From positions 2,673,501-2,737,500 of the forward strand of contig NZ_CP127173.1 in the NCBI RefSeq assembly GCF_030264295.1: a DNA stretch of 64,000 bases, given 5' to 3'. The translations under genes were made by a program, and so were the position numbers. The stretch comes from Amycolatopsis nalaikhensis (GTDB taxonomy: Bacteria; Actinomycetota; Actinomycetes; Mycobacteriales; Pseudonocardiaceae). Shown here one piece after another: positions 17,456-28,839 of this stretch. The notes under the pieces are model-generated. The model ran no database searches. It saw only the letters and a program-made list of their open reading frames with translations, and had not been told where the DNA came from. Positions within the stretch are counted from its first letter, which is position 1. Each line of letters starts with the position of its first letter.

Positions 17456-18208
17456 ATGCGCACTCGCGCTTTGCTTTCCACCGTTTTCTTCGCGCTCGCC
17501 GCGGCCGTGGTCACCGCCGCCCCGGCATCGGCCGTGGCCAACGGTTCCGACGTTCCACAAGGGACGTTCAAGTTCGCCGCGAAGCTGACCATGACCGACA
17601 TCCCGCGCCCCGACGGCACGAAGTACAACAGCGCCTGCTCGGGTTCCCTGATCGCCAAGAAGTGGATCATCACGGCGGGCCACTGCTTCCACGACGCCGC
17701 CCGCAACCCGGTGTCCGGCCCGGTGCCGTACCCGACGTCGGTGCTGCTCGGCACGACGACCGTGGACCAGCCGGGGGTCACCCGCAACGTCGTGACGGTG
17801 TACCAGTCGCCGAGCAACGACATCGCGATCGCGCAGCTGGACAAGCCGGTCTTCGGCATCGAGCCGCTGACGCTGAACCGCCGGACCCCGGTCGTGGGCC
17901 AGAAGGTGACGCTCGCCGGCTGGGGCAGCCTCACCTCGGTCGACCCGACCCCGGGCACGAATCTCCAGCAGGGGCAGATGAAGGTCGCGACGGTCGACCC
18001 GCAGTACGTGGGGGTCAAGGGCTTCGCCCCGACGTCGACCACGAGCGCGTGCACGTACGACTCGGGCGCGCCGTACTTCGTGCCCTCCGGCAAGGGCGGC
18101 CGCATCGTCTCGGTCGAGAGCGACGGCCCGGACTGCCCCCACGACCAGGCCGAGACGACCGCGCGCGTGGACGTCGTCGCGGACTGGATCGCCGCGCACA
18201 TCTCCTGA
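17456..18208 (+). CDS. Secreted trypsin-like serine protease (S1), first of a tandem pair
   Basis: A 250-residue exported S1 protease. A signal peptide of about 26 residues (AAPASA) is followed almost at once by the presumed mature start VANGSDVP, where trypsins have IVGG. The triad is His76 (ITAGHC), Asp122 (SNDIAIAQL) and Ser203 (CTYDSGAPYF). The serine motif is YDSGAP rather than the usual GDSGGP, so the residue before Asp and the second Gly of the oxyanion region are changed. GWGSLT is conserved. It is about 105 bases upstream of a close paralogue. Confidence 0.88.
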   Translation: MRTRALLSTVFFALAAAVVTAAPASAVANGSDVPQGTFKFAAKLTMTDIPRPDGTKYNSACSGSLIAKKWIITAGHCFHDAARNPVSGPVPYPTSVLLGTTTVDQPGVTRNVVTVYQSPSNDIAIAQLDKPVFGIEPLTLNRRTPVVGQKVTLAGWGSLTSVDPTPGTNLQQGQMKVATVDPQYVGVKGFAPTSTTSACTYDSGAPYFVPSGKGGRIVSVESDGPDCPHDQAETTARVDVVADWIAAHIS

Positions 18209-18313
18209 CCCACCGGCCGGGCGTCACCCGGGTGACGCCCGGCCAGGGAATACCCCGCACGCGGCCGCGGCCATAGCCTCGAACGTCGATCATCCATCCG
18301 ACGAAGGGGAAAG

Positions 18314-19054
18314 ATGCGCCTGCGCGCCCTGCTCGCCGCCGCTGTCCTGACCATCACCACCGCCCCGGCCGCGCTGGCCGCACCAGCCGTCGCGCACGGC
18401 TCCGACGTCCCACCGGGGCAGTTCGGGTTCGTGGCGAAGCTCGCGATGACGAAGATCCCGCGCCCGGACGGCTCCACGTACGGCAGTTACTGCACCGGCA
18501 CGCTGGTCGCGCCCGGCTGGGTCCTGACGACGGGCCACTGCTTCCACGACGCGCACCGCACCCGCGTGTCCGGCAAGGTGCCGTACCCGACGACGGTGAC
18601 GCTCGGCCTGGTCGACGAGGCGACGGAATCGGGCGTGGCCCGCAAGGCGACCGAGGTCCTCCAGGCGAAGGAGAACGACGTCGCGCTGGTCCGCCTCGAC
18701 ACCCCGGTGAGCACGGTGACCCCGCTCGAGGTGAGCCGCGCGGTGCCGAAGGTGGGCCGCCAGCTGACCCTGGCGGGCTGGGGCAGCCTCACGGGCACCA
18801 ACCCGGCCCCGGCGACCCGCATGCAGCAGGGCACGGTGACGGTCGCGAAGGTGGACCAGACCACCCTCGGCGTCCGCGGCGCGGCCCCGGAGATCACGAC
18901 GAGCGCGTGCACGTACGACTCGGGAGCACCGTATTTCGCGGACGGCGAGCTGGTGGCGGTGGAGGCGACGGGGCCGGGCTGCCCCCACGCGGGCATCGAG
19001 ACGACGAGCCGGGCGGACGTGATCGCCGACTGGATCGCCACCCACACGGCGTAA
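18314..19054 (+). CDS. Secreted trypsin-like serine protease (S1), second of the pair
   Basis: A 246-residue paralogue of the preceding gene with the same layout: signal peptide to about residue 22, mature start near VAHGSDVP, His75 (TTGHC), Asp122 (ENDVALVRL) and Ser203 (CTYDSGAPYF). The active-site segment SACTYDSGAPYF is identical in both, so the unusual motif is conserved after duplication and is probably functional. Linkers and surface loops have diverged. AAGGGGAAAG precedes the ATG. It is followed by a strong terminator at 19112-19144. Confidence 0.88.
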   Translation: MRLRALLAAAVLTITTAPAALAAPAVAHGSDVPPGQFGFVAKLAMTKIPRPDGSTYGSYCTGTLVAPGWVLTTGHCFHDAHRTRVSGKVPYPTTVTLGLVDEATESGVARKATEVLQAKENDVALVRLDTPVSTVTPLEVSRAVPKVGRQLTLAGWGSLTGTNPAPATRMQQGTVTVAKVDQTTLGVRGAAPEITTSACTYDSGAPYFADGELVAVEATGPGCPHAGIETTSRADVIADWIATHTA

Positions 19055-19111
19055 CTTCGCCCAGGGCGAACAGCCTCGGGTGAGAAAGCCCACGACCTGG
19101 TCAGCGCACGA

Positions 19112-19144
19112 AAAAGGGCCCCGGCAACCAGCCGGGGCCCTTTT
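19112..19144. terminator. Bidirectional intrinsic terminator between the protease gene and tRNA-Leu
   Basis: AAAAGGGCCCCGGC and its exact complement GCCGGGGCCCTTTT enclose a five-base loop. With A and T runs on both sides it can end the plus-strand protease transcript and the minus-strand tRNA-Leu transcript. Confidence 0.88.
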
Positions 19145-19148
19145 CGAG

Positions 19149-19231
19149 TGGGCGAGGAGGGAGTTGAACCCTCACGTCCTTTCGGACACACGGACCTGAA
19201 CCGTGCGCGTCTGCCATTCCGCCACTCGCCC
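19149..19231 (-). tRNA. tRNA-Leu (anticodon CAG)
   Basis: The minus strand folds as a type II tRNA. The acceptor stem pairs GGGCGAG with CTCGCCC, the anticodon stem pairs CACGG with CCGTG around loop TTCAGGT (anticodon CAG), a long variable arm follows (TGTCCGAAAGGACG), then a T arm GAGGGTTCAACTCCCTC. CCA is not encoded. tRNA-Leu in this spot beside fhaA matches leuT of M. tuberculosis. Confidence 0.95.
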
Positions 19232-19361
19232 GAGTGCTTCCTTGCGGCAGCGATGAGAAGACTAGCAGGTGGTTTTCGCGGGTTTCACCGGGGGCCGTGT
19301 CCGGGCTCGCCTACCCGGATAGGATCGGTGCGGAAGCACACGTGTGAGGAGGTTTTCCCCG

Positions 19362-20597
19362 GTGGGCCGCGCCGAGCGTTTCGACAGACGCCTCGAGAAC
19401 CTGGTGGGGAACACTTTCGCGCGCATGTTCGGTGGCAACGTCGTCACGCAGGAAGTGGCGATCGCCCTCGAGCGGGAGAGTGAGGAGAACGTTCGTGAGC
19501 TGGCAGGCGGTCGGCAGCTCGCCCCGAATCACTACATCGTGTCCTTGGGGGCGGCTGACCACGAGCGCATGGCCGGTGACGAGCAGCGGGTCACCCAGGT
19601 GCTGGCCAAGGCGGTGGCGGAACACCTCGCCGCCGAAGGCCTGGACACCTATGGTGACGTCGTCGTATCACTCGAGCGCAACGAGGCGCTGCATACTGGA
19701 CAGTTCAAGACCCGTTCGTCCGTCGATCCCGACGCCCGCCCCTCAGGCGCCGGTTCACCGCGGTCGGCACGACCCAGCAACGCAGGAGACCCAGCAATGA
19801 GCCAGCCCCCCGGCTACGGCCAATACGACCAGGGTGACCCGTACGGCCAGCAGGGCCAGTACGGCTACGGACAGCAGGGTGGCCAGCAGCCCGGGTACGA
19901 CCAGGGTTACGGCCAGCAGGGCGGTTACGACCAGTACGGGCAGCAGCAGCCGGGTGGCGGCTACGACCAGTACGGGCAGCAGCAGGGTGGCTACGACCAG
20001 GGCGGGTACGCGCAGCCCCAGGGCGGCGGCTACGACCAGGGCTACGGTCAACCGCAGGGCGGTGGCTACGACCAGGGCGGCTACGCGCAGCCCCAGGGCG
20101 GCGGCTACGACCAGGGCTACGGCCAGCCGCAGGGCGGTGGCTACGACCAGGGCGGCTACGCGCAGCAGGGCGGGTACGACCAGTACGGCCAGCAGCAGGC
20201 CGGCGGCGGCTACGACCAGTACGGCCAGCAGCAGGCGTACGGCCAGCCGGCCGGTGACCCGTACGCGCAGCAGGCCGGCGGCTACGGCCAGCCCGCGCCG
20301 GGGCGTCAGCTCGCGGCGAGCCTTCAGCTCGACGACGGCTCGAACCGCACGTACTCGCTGAAGCAGGGCGGGAACGTCGTGGGCCGCGGCCAGGACGCCG
20401 ACTTCCGCCTGCCCGACACCGGCGTCTCGCGCCGCCACCTCGAGATCACCTGGGACGGCCAGAGCGCGACGCTCGCCGACATCGGGTCAACCAACGGCAC
20501 GACCGTGAACGGCACCCCGGTCCAGACCTGGCAGCTCGCCGACGGCGACGTCATCCGGGTGGGGCATTCGTCCCTCGTGTTCCGTACACAGGGCTGA
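19362..20597 (+). CDS. fhaA: FhaA: DUF3662 and FHA domain protein
   Basis: A 411-residue cytoplasmic phospho-threonine reader. The N-terminal DUF3662 domain (about 1-125) begins [26 protein letters not shown] Gly/Gln/Tyr/Asp repeat region (about 146-310) links it to a C-terminal FHA domain (about 322-410) with [19 protein letters not shown] and STNGTTVNG, the phosphopeptide-binding loops. In mycobacteria FhaA binds PknB-phosphorylated MviN/MurJ and controls peptidoglycan synthesis. GTG at 19362 is chosen because AGGAGG lies nine bases upstream and the N-terminus matches the family. First gene of the phospho-signalling and cell-shape operon. The repeat region is longer and more regular than in M. 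tuberculosis. Confidence 0.95.
   Translation: MGRAERFDRRLENLVGNTFARMFGGNVVTQEVAIALERESEENVRELAGGRQLAPNHYIVSLGAADHERMAGDEQRVTQVLAKAVAEHLAAEGLDTYGDVVVSLERNEALHTGQFKTRSSVDPDARPSGAGSPRSARPSNAGDPAMSQPPGYGQYDQGDPYGQQGQYGYGQQGGQQPGYDQGYGQQGGYDQYGQQQPGGGYDQYGQQQGGYDQGGYAQPQGGGYDQGYGQPQGGGYDQGGYAQPQGGGYDQGYGQPQGGGYDQGGYAQQGGYDQYGQQQAGGGYDQYGQQQAYGQPAGDPYAQQAGGYGQPAPGRQLAASLQLDDGSNRTYSLKQGGNVVGRGQDADFRLPDTGVSRRHLEITWDGQSATLADIGSTNGTTVNGTPVQTWQLADGDVIRVGHSSLVFRTQG
19797..20300 (+). repeat. Tandem repeats in fhaA coding a Gly-Tyr-Asp-Gln low-complexity tract
   Basis: The DNA repeats as units coding GGYDQYGQQ and [12 protein letters not shown]. The best part is a 75-base unit (25 codons, two 12-13 residue half-units) present about twice around 20028-20165 with only a few third-base changes. 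The product is prion-like in composition (G, Q, Y, D, almost no hydrophobic or charged residues besides Asp). Confidence 0.85.
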
Positions 20598-20697
20598 CTC
20601 CGGGCACGGAATACTGTTCCCGCAGAATTGACGTGCGGGGGGACCGCGGCGTACCCGCGTCGCGGCTGCGCGGACGAGTCGGGAGCGGACACACCAA

Positions 20698-21159
20698 GTG
20701 CCAGAGCTGGTCGTACAACTCACCAGGGTGGGCTTCCTCGTGCTGCTCTGGCTCTTCGTGTTCGCCGCGCTCAGAGTCGTCCGCTCGGACCTCTACGCGG
20801 CGTCGGGCATGCGCGTCCAGGTGCCGACCTTCGGGCGCAAGAAGGAGAAGAAGCCGCGCAACAGCAAGTCCCCGCAACAGCTGCTCGTGACCCACGGGGC
20901 GCTGGCGGGGACGCGCATCGCGCTGGACGGCCGGCCGATCCTGATCGGCCGCGCCGACGACTCCACGCTGGTGCTCGACGACGACTACGCGTCGACCCGG
21001 CACGCCCGGATCGCCCAGCGCGGTGAGGACTGGTACGTGGAAGATCTGGGCTCGACGAACGGGACCTACCTCGACCGGGCTAAGGTCACTGCACCCCTCC
21101 GGGTCCCGCTCGGAGTCCCCATCCGGATCGGCAAGACGGTGATCGAGCTTCGCCCATGA
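20698..21159 (+). CDS. fhaB: FhaB/FipA: membrane-anchored FHA protein
   Basis: A 153-residue protein. One N-terminal membrane helix (about 8-27, GFLVLLWLFVFAALRVV) is followed by a basic linker (GRKKEKKPRNSK) and a C-terminal FHA domain with LIGRADDSTLVLDDDYASTRHARI and DLGSTNGTYLDRAKV. The FHA Arg, Ser, His and Asn residues that bind phospho-Thr are present. In mycobacteria FhaB/FipA links PknA signalling to FtsZ and FtsQ at the septum. It begins at GTG, with GGGAG upstream. Its stop overlaps the pstP start by four bases (ATGA). Confidence 0.94.
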   Translation: MPELVVQLTRVGFLVLLWLFVFAALRVVRSDLYAASGMRVQVPTFGRKKEKKPRNSKSPQQLLVTHGALAGTRIALDGRPILIGRADDSTLVLDDDYASTRHARIAQRGEDWYVEDLGSTNGTYLDRAKVTAPLRVPLGVPIRIGKTVIELRP

Positions 21160-22553
21160 CTCTCGTCCTCCGCTACGCAGCCCGCAGCGACCGGGGCCTG
21201 GTGCGTTCGAGCAACCAGGACTCCGTGTACGCCGGCCCTCGCCTGCTCGCGCTCGCCGACGGTATGGGTGGCCACGCGGCGGGCGAAGTGGCCAGCAAGG
21301 TGGTCATCGCCTCGCTCGCCCCGCTCGACGACGACGAGCCGGGCGACGACCTGCTCGCGCAGCTGCGGGAGGCCGTGGCGAACGGCAACGCGGCGATCGC
21401 CGAGCTCGTCTCGCAGGACCCGGACCTCGACGGCATGGGCACCACGCTCACCGCCGTCCTGTTCGCCGGCAACCGCCTCGGGCTGGTGCACGTCGGCGAC
21501 TCGCGCGCGTACCTGCTGCGCGGCGGGCAGTTCGCGCAGATCACGCGCGACGACAGCTTCGTCAACGAACTCCTCGAGCAGGGCCGGATCACGCCGGAAG
21601 AGGCGGCGGTCCACCCGCAGCGGTCGCTGCTGCTCAAAGCGCTCACCGGGCACGAGGTCGAGCCGAGCCTGACCGTGCGCGAAGCGCGTTCCGGCGACCG
21701 GTACCTGATCTGCTCGGACGGCCTGTCCGGCATGGTCAGCGACGAGACGCTCGCCGAAGCCGTGCAGATCCCGGACCCCCAGCAGTGCGCGGACCGGATG
21801 ATCGAGCTGGCGCTCAAGGGCGGCGGCACCGACAACGTCACGGTGATCATCGCCGACGTCGTCGACGTCGACTTCGGCGAGGACGCGCCCATCGTGGGCG
21901 GCGCCGCCGGCGACGGCAGCGACGAACGGCACCAGGGCGACTCCCCCGCGGCGCGGGCCAGGGCGCTCACCCAGCCGCCGCCACAACCGCGTCCCGAGCT
22001 GCCGCAGCCGACCGAAGACCCGAAGGCCAAGCGCCGGAAGCGGTTCCGCTGGCTGGCCGGGGCGCTGGTGGTCCTCGTGGTGCTCGCCGCGGCCGCCATC
22101 GCGACCCGGTACTTCGTGCTGAGTCAGTACTATGTCGGCGAGGGAGCGGACGAGGAGGTCGTGATCTACCGCGGCGTCCCCGGCAGCATCCTCGGCATCG
22201 ACTTGCACACCTACGAGCAGGGCTCCTGCCCGCCCAACCAGGTGTGCACGGACAAGCTGCGGGTCAGCCAGCTCCAGGAGGACGCGCGGCTCGCGGTGCA
22301 GAACGGCGTCAAGAAGGACAGCCTGGACGACGCCCGGAAGTACATCGACGACTTTCTGCAGCTGCACAAGCGCTTGAACAACTGCGCGCCGGCGGGCGGC
22401 CAGACCTCGCCGACGCCGACCAACCCGGTCTCGCCGACGACGACCCCGTCGGCGCCGGCGGGTTCCACTGCTCCGTCGTCGGCGAACCAGCCAGCGGGGA
22501 GGGACTGCTCGACGCCGAGTTCGACGGCACCGACGACGGGAGGCGGTAACTGA
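21156..22553 (+). CDS. pstP: PstP: PP2C-family Ser/Thr protein phosphatase
   Basis: A 465-residue phosphatase that reverses PknA/PknB phosphorylation. The PP2C core (about 1-235) has the metal-binding motifs SDRGLVRSSNQD, ALADGMGGHAAGE, LICSDGLSGMVSD and GTDNVTVIIADV. A Pro-rich linker precedes one membrane helix (about 299-321), and the outer tail (about 322-465) has two Cys and a Thr/Ser/Pro-rich end. The layout matches mycobacterial PstP, with a longer external tail. The stop shares one base with the rodA start. Confidence 0.95.
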   Translation: MTLVLRYAARSDRGLVRSSNQDSVYAGPRLLALADGMGGHAAGEVASKVVIASLAPLDDDEPGDDLLAQLREAVANGNAAIAELVSQDPDLDGMGTTLTAVLFAGNRLGLVHVGDSRAYLLRGGQFAQITRDDSFVNELLEQGRITPEEAAVHPQRSLLLKALTGHEVEPSLTVREARSGDRYLICSDGLSGMVSDETLAEAVQIPDPQQCADRMIELALKGGGTDNVTVIIADVVDVDFGEDAPIVGGAAGDGSDERHQGDSPAARARALTQPPPQPRPELPQPTEDPKAKRRKRFRWLAGALVVLVVLAAAAIATRYFVLSQYYVGEGADEEVVIYRGVPGSILGIDLHTYEQGSCPPNQVCTDKLRVSQLQEDARLAVQNGVKKDSLDDARKYIDDFLQLHKRLNNCAPAGGQTSPTPTNPVSPTTTPSAPAGSTAPSSANQPAGRDCSTPSSTAPTTGGGN

Positions 22554-24040
22554 TGGGCCAGCCCGTCGCGCGTTCCGCCGAACCCCTCGCCGCCCAGTTC
22601 CAGACGAACCCGCCGCGCGAGGTCCCGACCCGCCGCAACACCGAGCTGGTGCTGCTGGGCTTCGCCGCGTTCATCGTCACCATCGCGCTGGTGCTGGTCG
22701 AGGCGAACCAGGAGCAGGAGCTCACGGCGTCGATCCTCTGGCTCGGGCTGGCCTACCTCGGCGTGCTGACCGCCGCGCACCTCGCCGTCCGCAAGTGGGC
22801 GCCGTACGCGGATCCGGTGCTGCTCCCCTGCGTCGCGCTGCTCAACGGCATCGGCCTGGTGATGATCCACCGGATCGACCTGGCGCTGGCCGAGCGGGCC
22901 GCCCAGAACGGCAAGGACTTCACCCCGGACGTCACCAAGCAGGTGCTGTTCACGGTCGTCTCGCTGGCCCTGTTCGTCGTCGTGCTGATCGTCGTCAACG
23001 ACCACCGCACGCTGACCCGCTACGGCTACACCGCCGGCCTGGTCGGGATCGTCGCGCTGGCCCTGCCCGCGCTGCTGCCGTCGAGCCTGTCCGAGGTCAA
23101 CGGCGCCAAGGTGTGGCTGAAGCTCCCGTTCTTCTCCATCCAGCCCGGCGAGTTCGCGAAGATCCTGCTGATGATCTTCTTCGCTTCGTTCCTGGTGTCG
23201 AAGCGGGACCTGTTCATGGTGGCGGGCAAGAAGCTCGTCGGCGTCGAGCTGCCGCGCGCCCGCGACCTCGGGCCGATCCTGATCGCCGCGTTCGTCTGCA
23301 TCGGCATCCTCGTGTTCGAGAAGGACCTCGGCACGTCGCTGCTGTTCTTCAGCGTCATCCTGGTGATGCTGTACGTCGCGACCGAGCGGGCCATCTGGGT
23401 CGTGCTGGGGCTGAGCTTCTTCGCCGTCGGCTGCGTGATCGCGTACAACCTCTTCACCCACGTCCAGCAGCGCGTCGCGAACTGGCTGGACCCGCTGGCC
23501 ACCTACGACCAGGCCGGCGGCGGCTACCAGCTCGCGCAGGGCCTGTTCGGGCTCGGCACCGGCGGCGTCGGCGGCACCGGGCTCGGCGCGGGCCGCCCGG
23601 ACATGGTGCCGGAGGCGGCCACCGACTTCATCACCGCGGCCATCGGCGAGGAGCTCGGCTTCATCGGGCTGGCCGCCGTCCTGATGCTGTACTTGCTGGT
23701 CGCCATGCGCGGCATGCGCAGCGCCCTCGCGGTGCGCGACACGTTCGGCAAGCTGCTCGGCGGCGGGCTCGCGTTCACCATGGTCATGCAGATCTTCGTC
23801 GTCGTCGGCGGGGTCACGAAACTCATCCCGGAGACCGGTATCACCGCCCCGTTCCTGTCCAAGGGTGGTTCGTCGCTGCTGGCGAACTACATCCTGGTCG
23901 CGCTGCTGCTCCGGATCTCCGACGCCGCCCGCCGGCCAGCCGCCCGGCCCAAGCCGCAGCAGCAGCCGCAGGCGCCGATCGCGGAAGCGCACACCGTGCT
24001 CGTGCAGCGCCCGCCGGCGGACGGGGGCGCACAGGCATGA
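22553..24040 (+). CDS. rodA: RodA/FtsW-family peptidoglycan glycosyltransferase (SEDS)
   Basis: A 495-residue polytopic SEDS protein. The N-terminal part has the first membrane segments (ELVLLGFAAFIVTIALVLV) and the rest includes family motifs INGAKVWLKLPFFSIQPGEFAKI and later ETGITAPFLSKGGSSLLANY. SEDS enzymes polymerise lipid II and work with a class B PBP; the matching pbpA follows at once with an ATGA overlap. In this locus it drives lateral or apical wall growth. A soluble C-terminal tail of about 40 residues is Pro/Gln-rich. Confidence 0.95.
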   Translation: MGQPVARSAEPLAAQFQTNPPREVPTRRNTELVLLGFAAFIVTIALVLVEANQEQELTASILWLGLAYLGVLTAAHLAVRKWAPYADPVLLPCVALLNGIGLVMIHRIDLALAERAAQNGKDFTPDVTKQVLFTVVSLALFVVVLIVVNDHRTLTRYGYTAGLVGIVALALPALLPSSLSEVNGAKVWLKLPFFSIQPGEFAKILLMIFFASFLVSKRDLFMVAGKKLVGVELPRARDLGPILIAAFVCIGILVFEKDLGTSLLFFSVILVMLYVATERAIWVVLGLSFFAVGCVIAYNLFTHVQQRVANWLDPLATYDQAGGGYQLAQGLFGLGTGGVGGTGLGAGRPDMVPEAATDFITAAIGEELGFIGLAAVLMLYLLVAMRGMRSALAVRDTFGKLLGGGLAFTMVMQIFVVVGGVTKLIPETGITAPFLSKGGSSLLANYILVALLLRISDAARRPAARPKPQQQPQAPIAEAHTVLVQRPPADGGAQA

Positions 24041-25503
24041 ACACCCCGCTCCGCAAGGTCGGCATGGCGATGCTCGTCATGATCGTCCTGCTGCTGGCGA
24101 ACGCCACCTACATCCAGGTGGTGAAGGCCGACGACTACCGCACCGACTCGCGCAACGCCCGCGTGCTCTACGACGAGTTCGCCCGCCAGCGCGGCAAGAT
24201 CGTCGCGCCCGGCGGCGAGGTGCTGGCCAACGTCGTGCCGTCGAACGACAAGTACAAGTACACGCGGACCTACGCCGACGGCGCGATGTACGCGCCGGTC
24301 ACCGGCTACTACTCGATCAACTACGGCGCGGGCGGCCTCGAGCGCGCCGAGGACGACGTCCTCAACGGCTCCGACCCGCGGCTGTTCGTGCGGCGGCTGT
24401 CGGACATGGTCACCGGCCGCGACCCGAGCGGCGGCAACGTCCGGCTCACCATCGACCCGGCCGTGCAGAAGGCCGCGTACGACCTGATGACGCAGAAGGG
24501 CTACACCGGCGCCGTCGTCGCGATGGAGCCCAAGACCGGCCGGATCCTCGCGATGGTCTCGACCCCGTCGTACGACCCGAACCAGCTGGCTTCGCACACG
24601 TCGAAGGCGCAGACCGACGCCTGGAACGCGAACATCAAGGACCCGAAGAAGCCCATGCTGAACCGGGCGATCTCGGAGACCTACCCGCCGGGCTCGACGT
24701 TCAAGCTGGTCACCGCGGCCGCCGTGCTCGAGGACGGCAAGGGCCCGGACACCCCGGTCGACCCGGCGCCGAACACGAAGCTCCCCGGCACCAGCGTCAC
24801 GCTGGAGAACTACGCCGGCGCGGCCTGCCCGGGCACGACGTTCAAGGACGCGCTCGCGCACTCCTGCAACGTGCCCTTCGCGCAGTTCGCCGGCGCACTC
24901 GGCGCGGACAAGATGAAGAAGACGGCGGCGAACTTCGGCATCGGGCAGACCGACCTGACCGTGCCGATGAAGGTCGCCGCGTCGACCGTCGGCCCGCTCG
25001 ACTCGCAGGGCGCGCTCTACCAAAGCGGCATCGGCCAGCGCGACGTCCGCCTGACCCCTCTGCAGGACTGCCTGCTCGCGGCCACCGTGGCCAACGGCGG
25101 CATGGCGATGAAGCCGCAGCTGGTGCAGTCGGTGCTGGCGCCGGACCTGTCGACCATCGAGGACTACAGCCCCACCGAACTCACCGGCACCCCGGCGCTG
25201 TCGTCGTCGAACGCCGCGATCCTCAAGGACATGATGATCGCTTCCGAGGGCTTCACCAAGGGCGGCGGCAAGCGCGCCGACATCCAGATCGCGTCGAAGA
25301 CCGGCACCGCCGAGCACGGCACGGACTCCAAGAACACCGCCCCGCACGCCTGGTACACCGCCTTCGCCCCGGCGAACGACCCGCAGATCGCGGTCGCCGT
25401 GATCGTCGAGGACGGCGGCAACCGCGGGCTCGCGGCCACCGGCGGCACGGTCGCGGCGGACATCGGCCGCGCGGCGATCAACGCCAAGCTCGGGGGTGGA
25501 TAG
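24037..25503 (+). CDS. pbpA: PbpA: class B penicillin-binding protein
   Basis: A 488-residue transpeptidase. One N-terminal membrane anchor (about 7-27) precedes the dimerisation domain, then the transpeptidase domain. Motifs are STFK (Ser220-Lys223), SCN (276-278) and KTG (421-423), all intact. It forms a SEDS-bPBP pair with the preceding rodA product, with which it overlaps by four bases. It lies three bases before the pknA start. Confidence 0.95.
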   Translation: MNTPLRKVGMAMLVMIVLLLANATYIQVVKADDYRTDSRNARVLYDEFARQRGKIVAPGGEVLANVVPSNDKYKYTRTYADGAMYAPVTGYYSINYGAGGLERAEDDVLNGSDPRLFVRRLSDMVTGRDPSGGNVRLTIDPAVQKAAYDLMTQKGYTGAVVAMEPKTGRILAMVSTPSYDPNQLASHTSKAQTDAWNANIKDPKKPMLNRAISETYPPGSTFKLVTAAAVLEDGKGPDTPVDPAPNTKLPGTSVTLENYAGAACPGTTFKDALAHSCNVPFAQFAGALGADKMKKTAANFGIGQTDLTVPMKVAASTVGPLDSQGALYQSGIGQRDVRLTPLQDCLLAATVANGGMAMKPQLVQSVLAPDLSTIEDYSPTELTGTPALSSSNAAILKDMMIASEGFTKGGGKRADIQIASKTGTAEHGTDSKNTAPHAWYTAFAPANDPQIAVAVIVEDGGNRGLAATGGTVAADIGRAAINAKLGGG

Positions 25504-25506
25504 CGC

Positions 25507-26819
25507 ATGCTGTCCTCGGGTCAGCTGCTGGCCGAGCGGTACAAGCTGACGAACCGGATCGCCGTCGGCGGGATGGGCGAGGTCTGGCAGGCCAGCGACA
25601 CCCGGCTGGACCGGACCGTGGCCGTCAAGATCCTCAAGGCCGAACTCTCCGGCGACGCCGAATTCCTCCACCGCTTCCGCACCGAAGCGCGGATGACGGC
25701 GTCCCTCAACCACCCCGGCATCGCCGCGGTGCACGACTACGGCGAGACCATCTTCGACGGCGACCTGTCGATCGCGTACCTGGTGATGGAGCTCGTCGAC
25801 GGCGACCCGCTGGCCGGCCTGCTGGCCAAGCACGGGCGGCTGTCGGCGGAGTTCACGCTCGACATGCTGGAGCAGGCGGGCAACGCCCTGCAGGCCGCGC
25901 ACGAGCAAGGTCTGGTCCACCGCGACGTCAAGCCGGGCAACATCCTGGTGACGTCGGCGGGCCAGGTGAAGATCACCGACTTCGGCGTCGCCAAGGCGGC
26001 CGACGCGGCGCCGGTCACCCGGTCCGGCATGGTCATGGGCACCGCGCACTACATCGCGCCGGAGCAGGCGCTCGGGCACCCGGCCGAGCCGGCGTCCGAC
26101 GTCTACTCGCTGGCCGTGTGCGGCTACGAATGCCTGGCCGGGCACCGGCCGTTCCTGTCGGAGAACGCCGTCACGGTCGCGATGATGCACATCCGCGACA
26201 TCCCGCCGCCGCTGCCGCCGGACGTCCCGCCCGCCGCGCGCGCGGTGATCGAGGCGACGCTGGTGAAGGACCCGCGGCAGCGCTACAACAACGGCGGCGA
26301 GTTCGCGAACGCCGTCGCCGCGGTCCGCGCCGGGATGCCGCTGCCGACGCCGTCCGGGCTGGTCAACGCCGCGTACGCGACCGGACAGCAGCCGCAGCAG
26401 CAGCCACCCCAGCAACCCGTGCCGCAGCAGCTGCCGCCCCAGCAGCAGATGCCGGGCGGCCCGCCCTCTCCGGCGGTGAACCCGATGGTCGCCATCGGCC
26501 CGCAGTCCCGGCCCGCGATGCGCCCGGTCATGGCGCCGGCGGCCAGGAAGAAGTCCCAGTGGGGCTGGTGGGCGCTGCTCGCGGCGATCCTGCTCGTTGT
26601 CCTGGTGGCGGCCATCGTGCTGGTGGCGAAGATGCTCGGCAGCTCCGGGTCGCCACCGCACACCGGCCAGACGTCGAGCCAGGTGGTCCCGGGCAGACAG
26701 CCGCCCACCGAGGAACCGCCCGCGTCGAGCGCCTACCCGGCGGACACTCCCGGCACGACCGACGATGGCCAGCAAGGCATCATGACCGCACCTTGGACGG
26801 AATGGAACGGCACCCAGAG

Positions 26820-26823
<4 letters not shown>
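25507..26823 (+). CDS. pknA: PknA: membrane Ser/Thr protein kinase
   Basis: A 438-residue eukaryotic-like kinase. The kinase domain (about 12-275) has the glycine loop AVGGMGEVW, Lys41 (AVKILK), the HRD aspartate Asp140 and the DFG aspartate Asp158. A Gln/Pro-rich juxtamembrane linker (about 290-345) leads to one helix (about 355-378, [19 protein letters not shown]) and a short outer tail without PASTA repeats, as expected for PknA. In mycobacteria it controls division and cell-wall enzymes and activates PknB. Confidence 0.95.
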
Positions 26824-28781
<1,958 letters not shown>

Positions 28782-28799
28782 TCCCCGGAGTTGACCGAG

Positions 28800-28831
28800 A
28801 GAGGCCCGCACGGTTCGCCGTGCGGGCCTCT
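28800..28831 (+). terminator. Intrinsic terminator after pknB
   Basis: A 14-base-pair perfect stem (AGAGGCCCGCACGG and its complement) with a TTCG loop, followed by a weak T-rich stretch. It sits 18 bases after the pknB stop and also faces the convergent gene that ends at 28840. Confidence 0.85.
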
Positions 28832-28839
28832 TCGTTTGT

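Noticed and set aside
19797..20300. Possible CRISPR-like repeat array
   Set aside because: The repeats are in frame, uninterrupted and code a Gly/Tyr/Gln tract of FhaA; there are no unique spacers.
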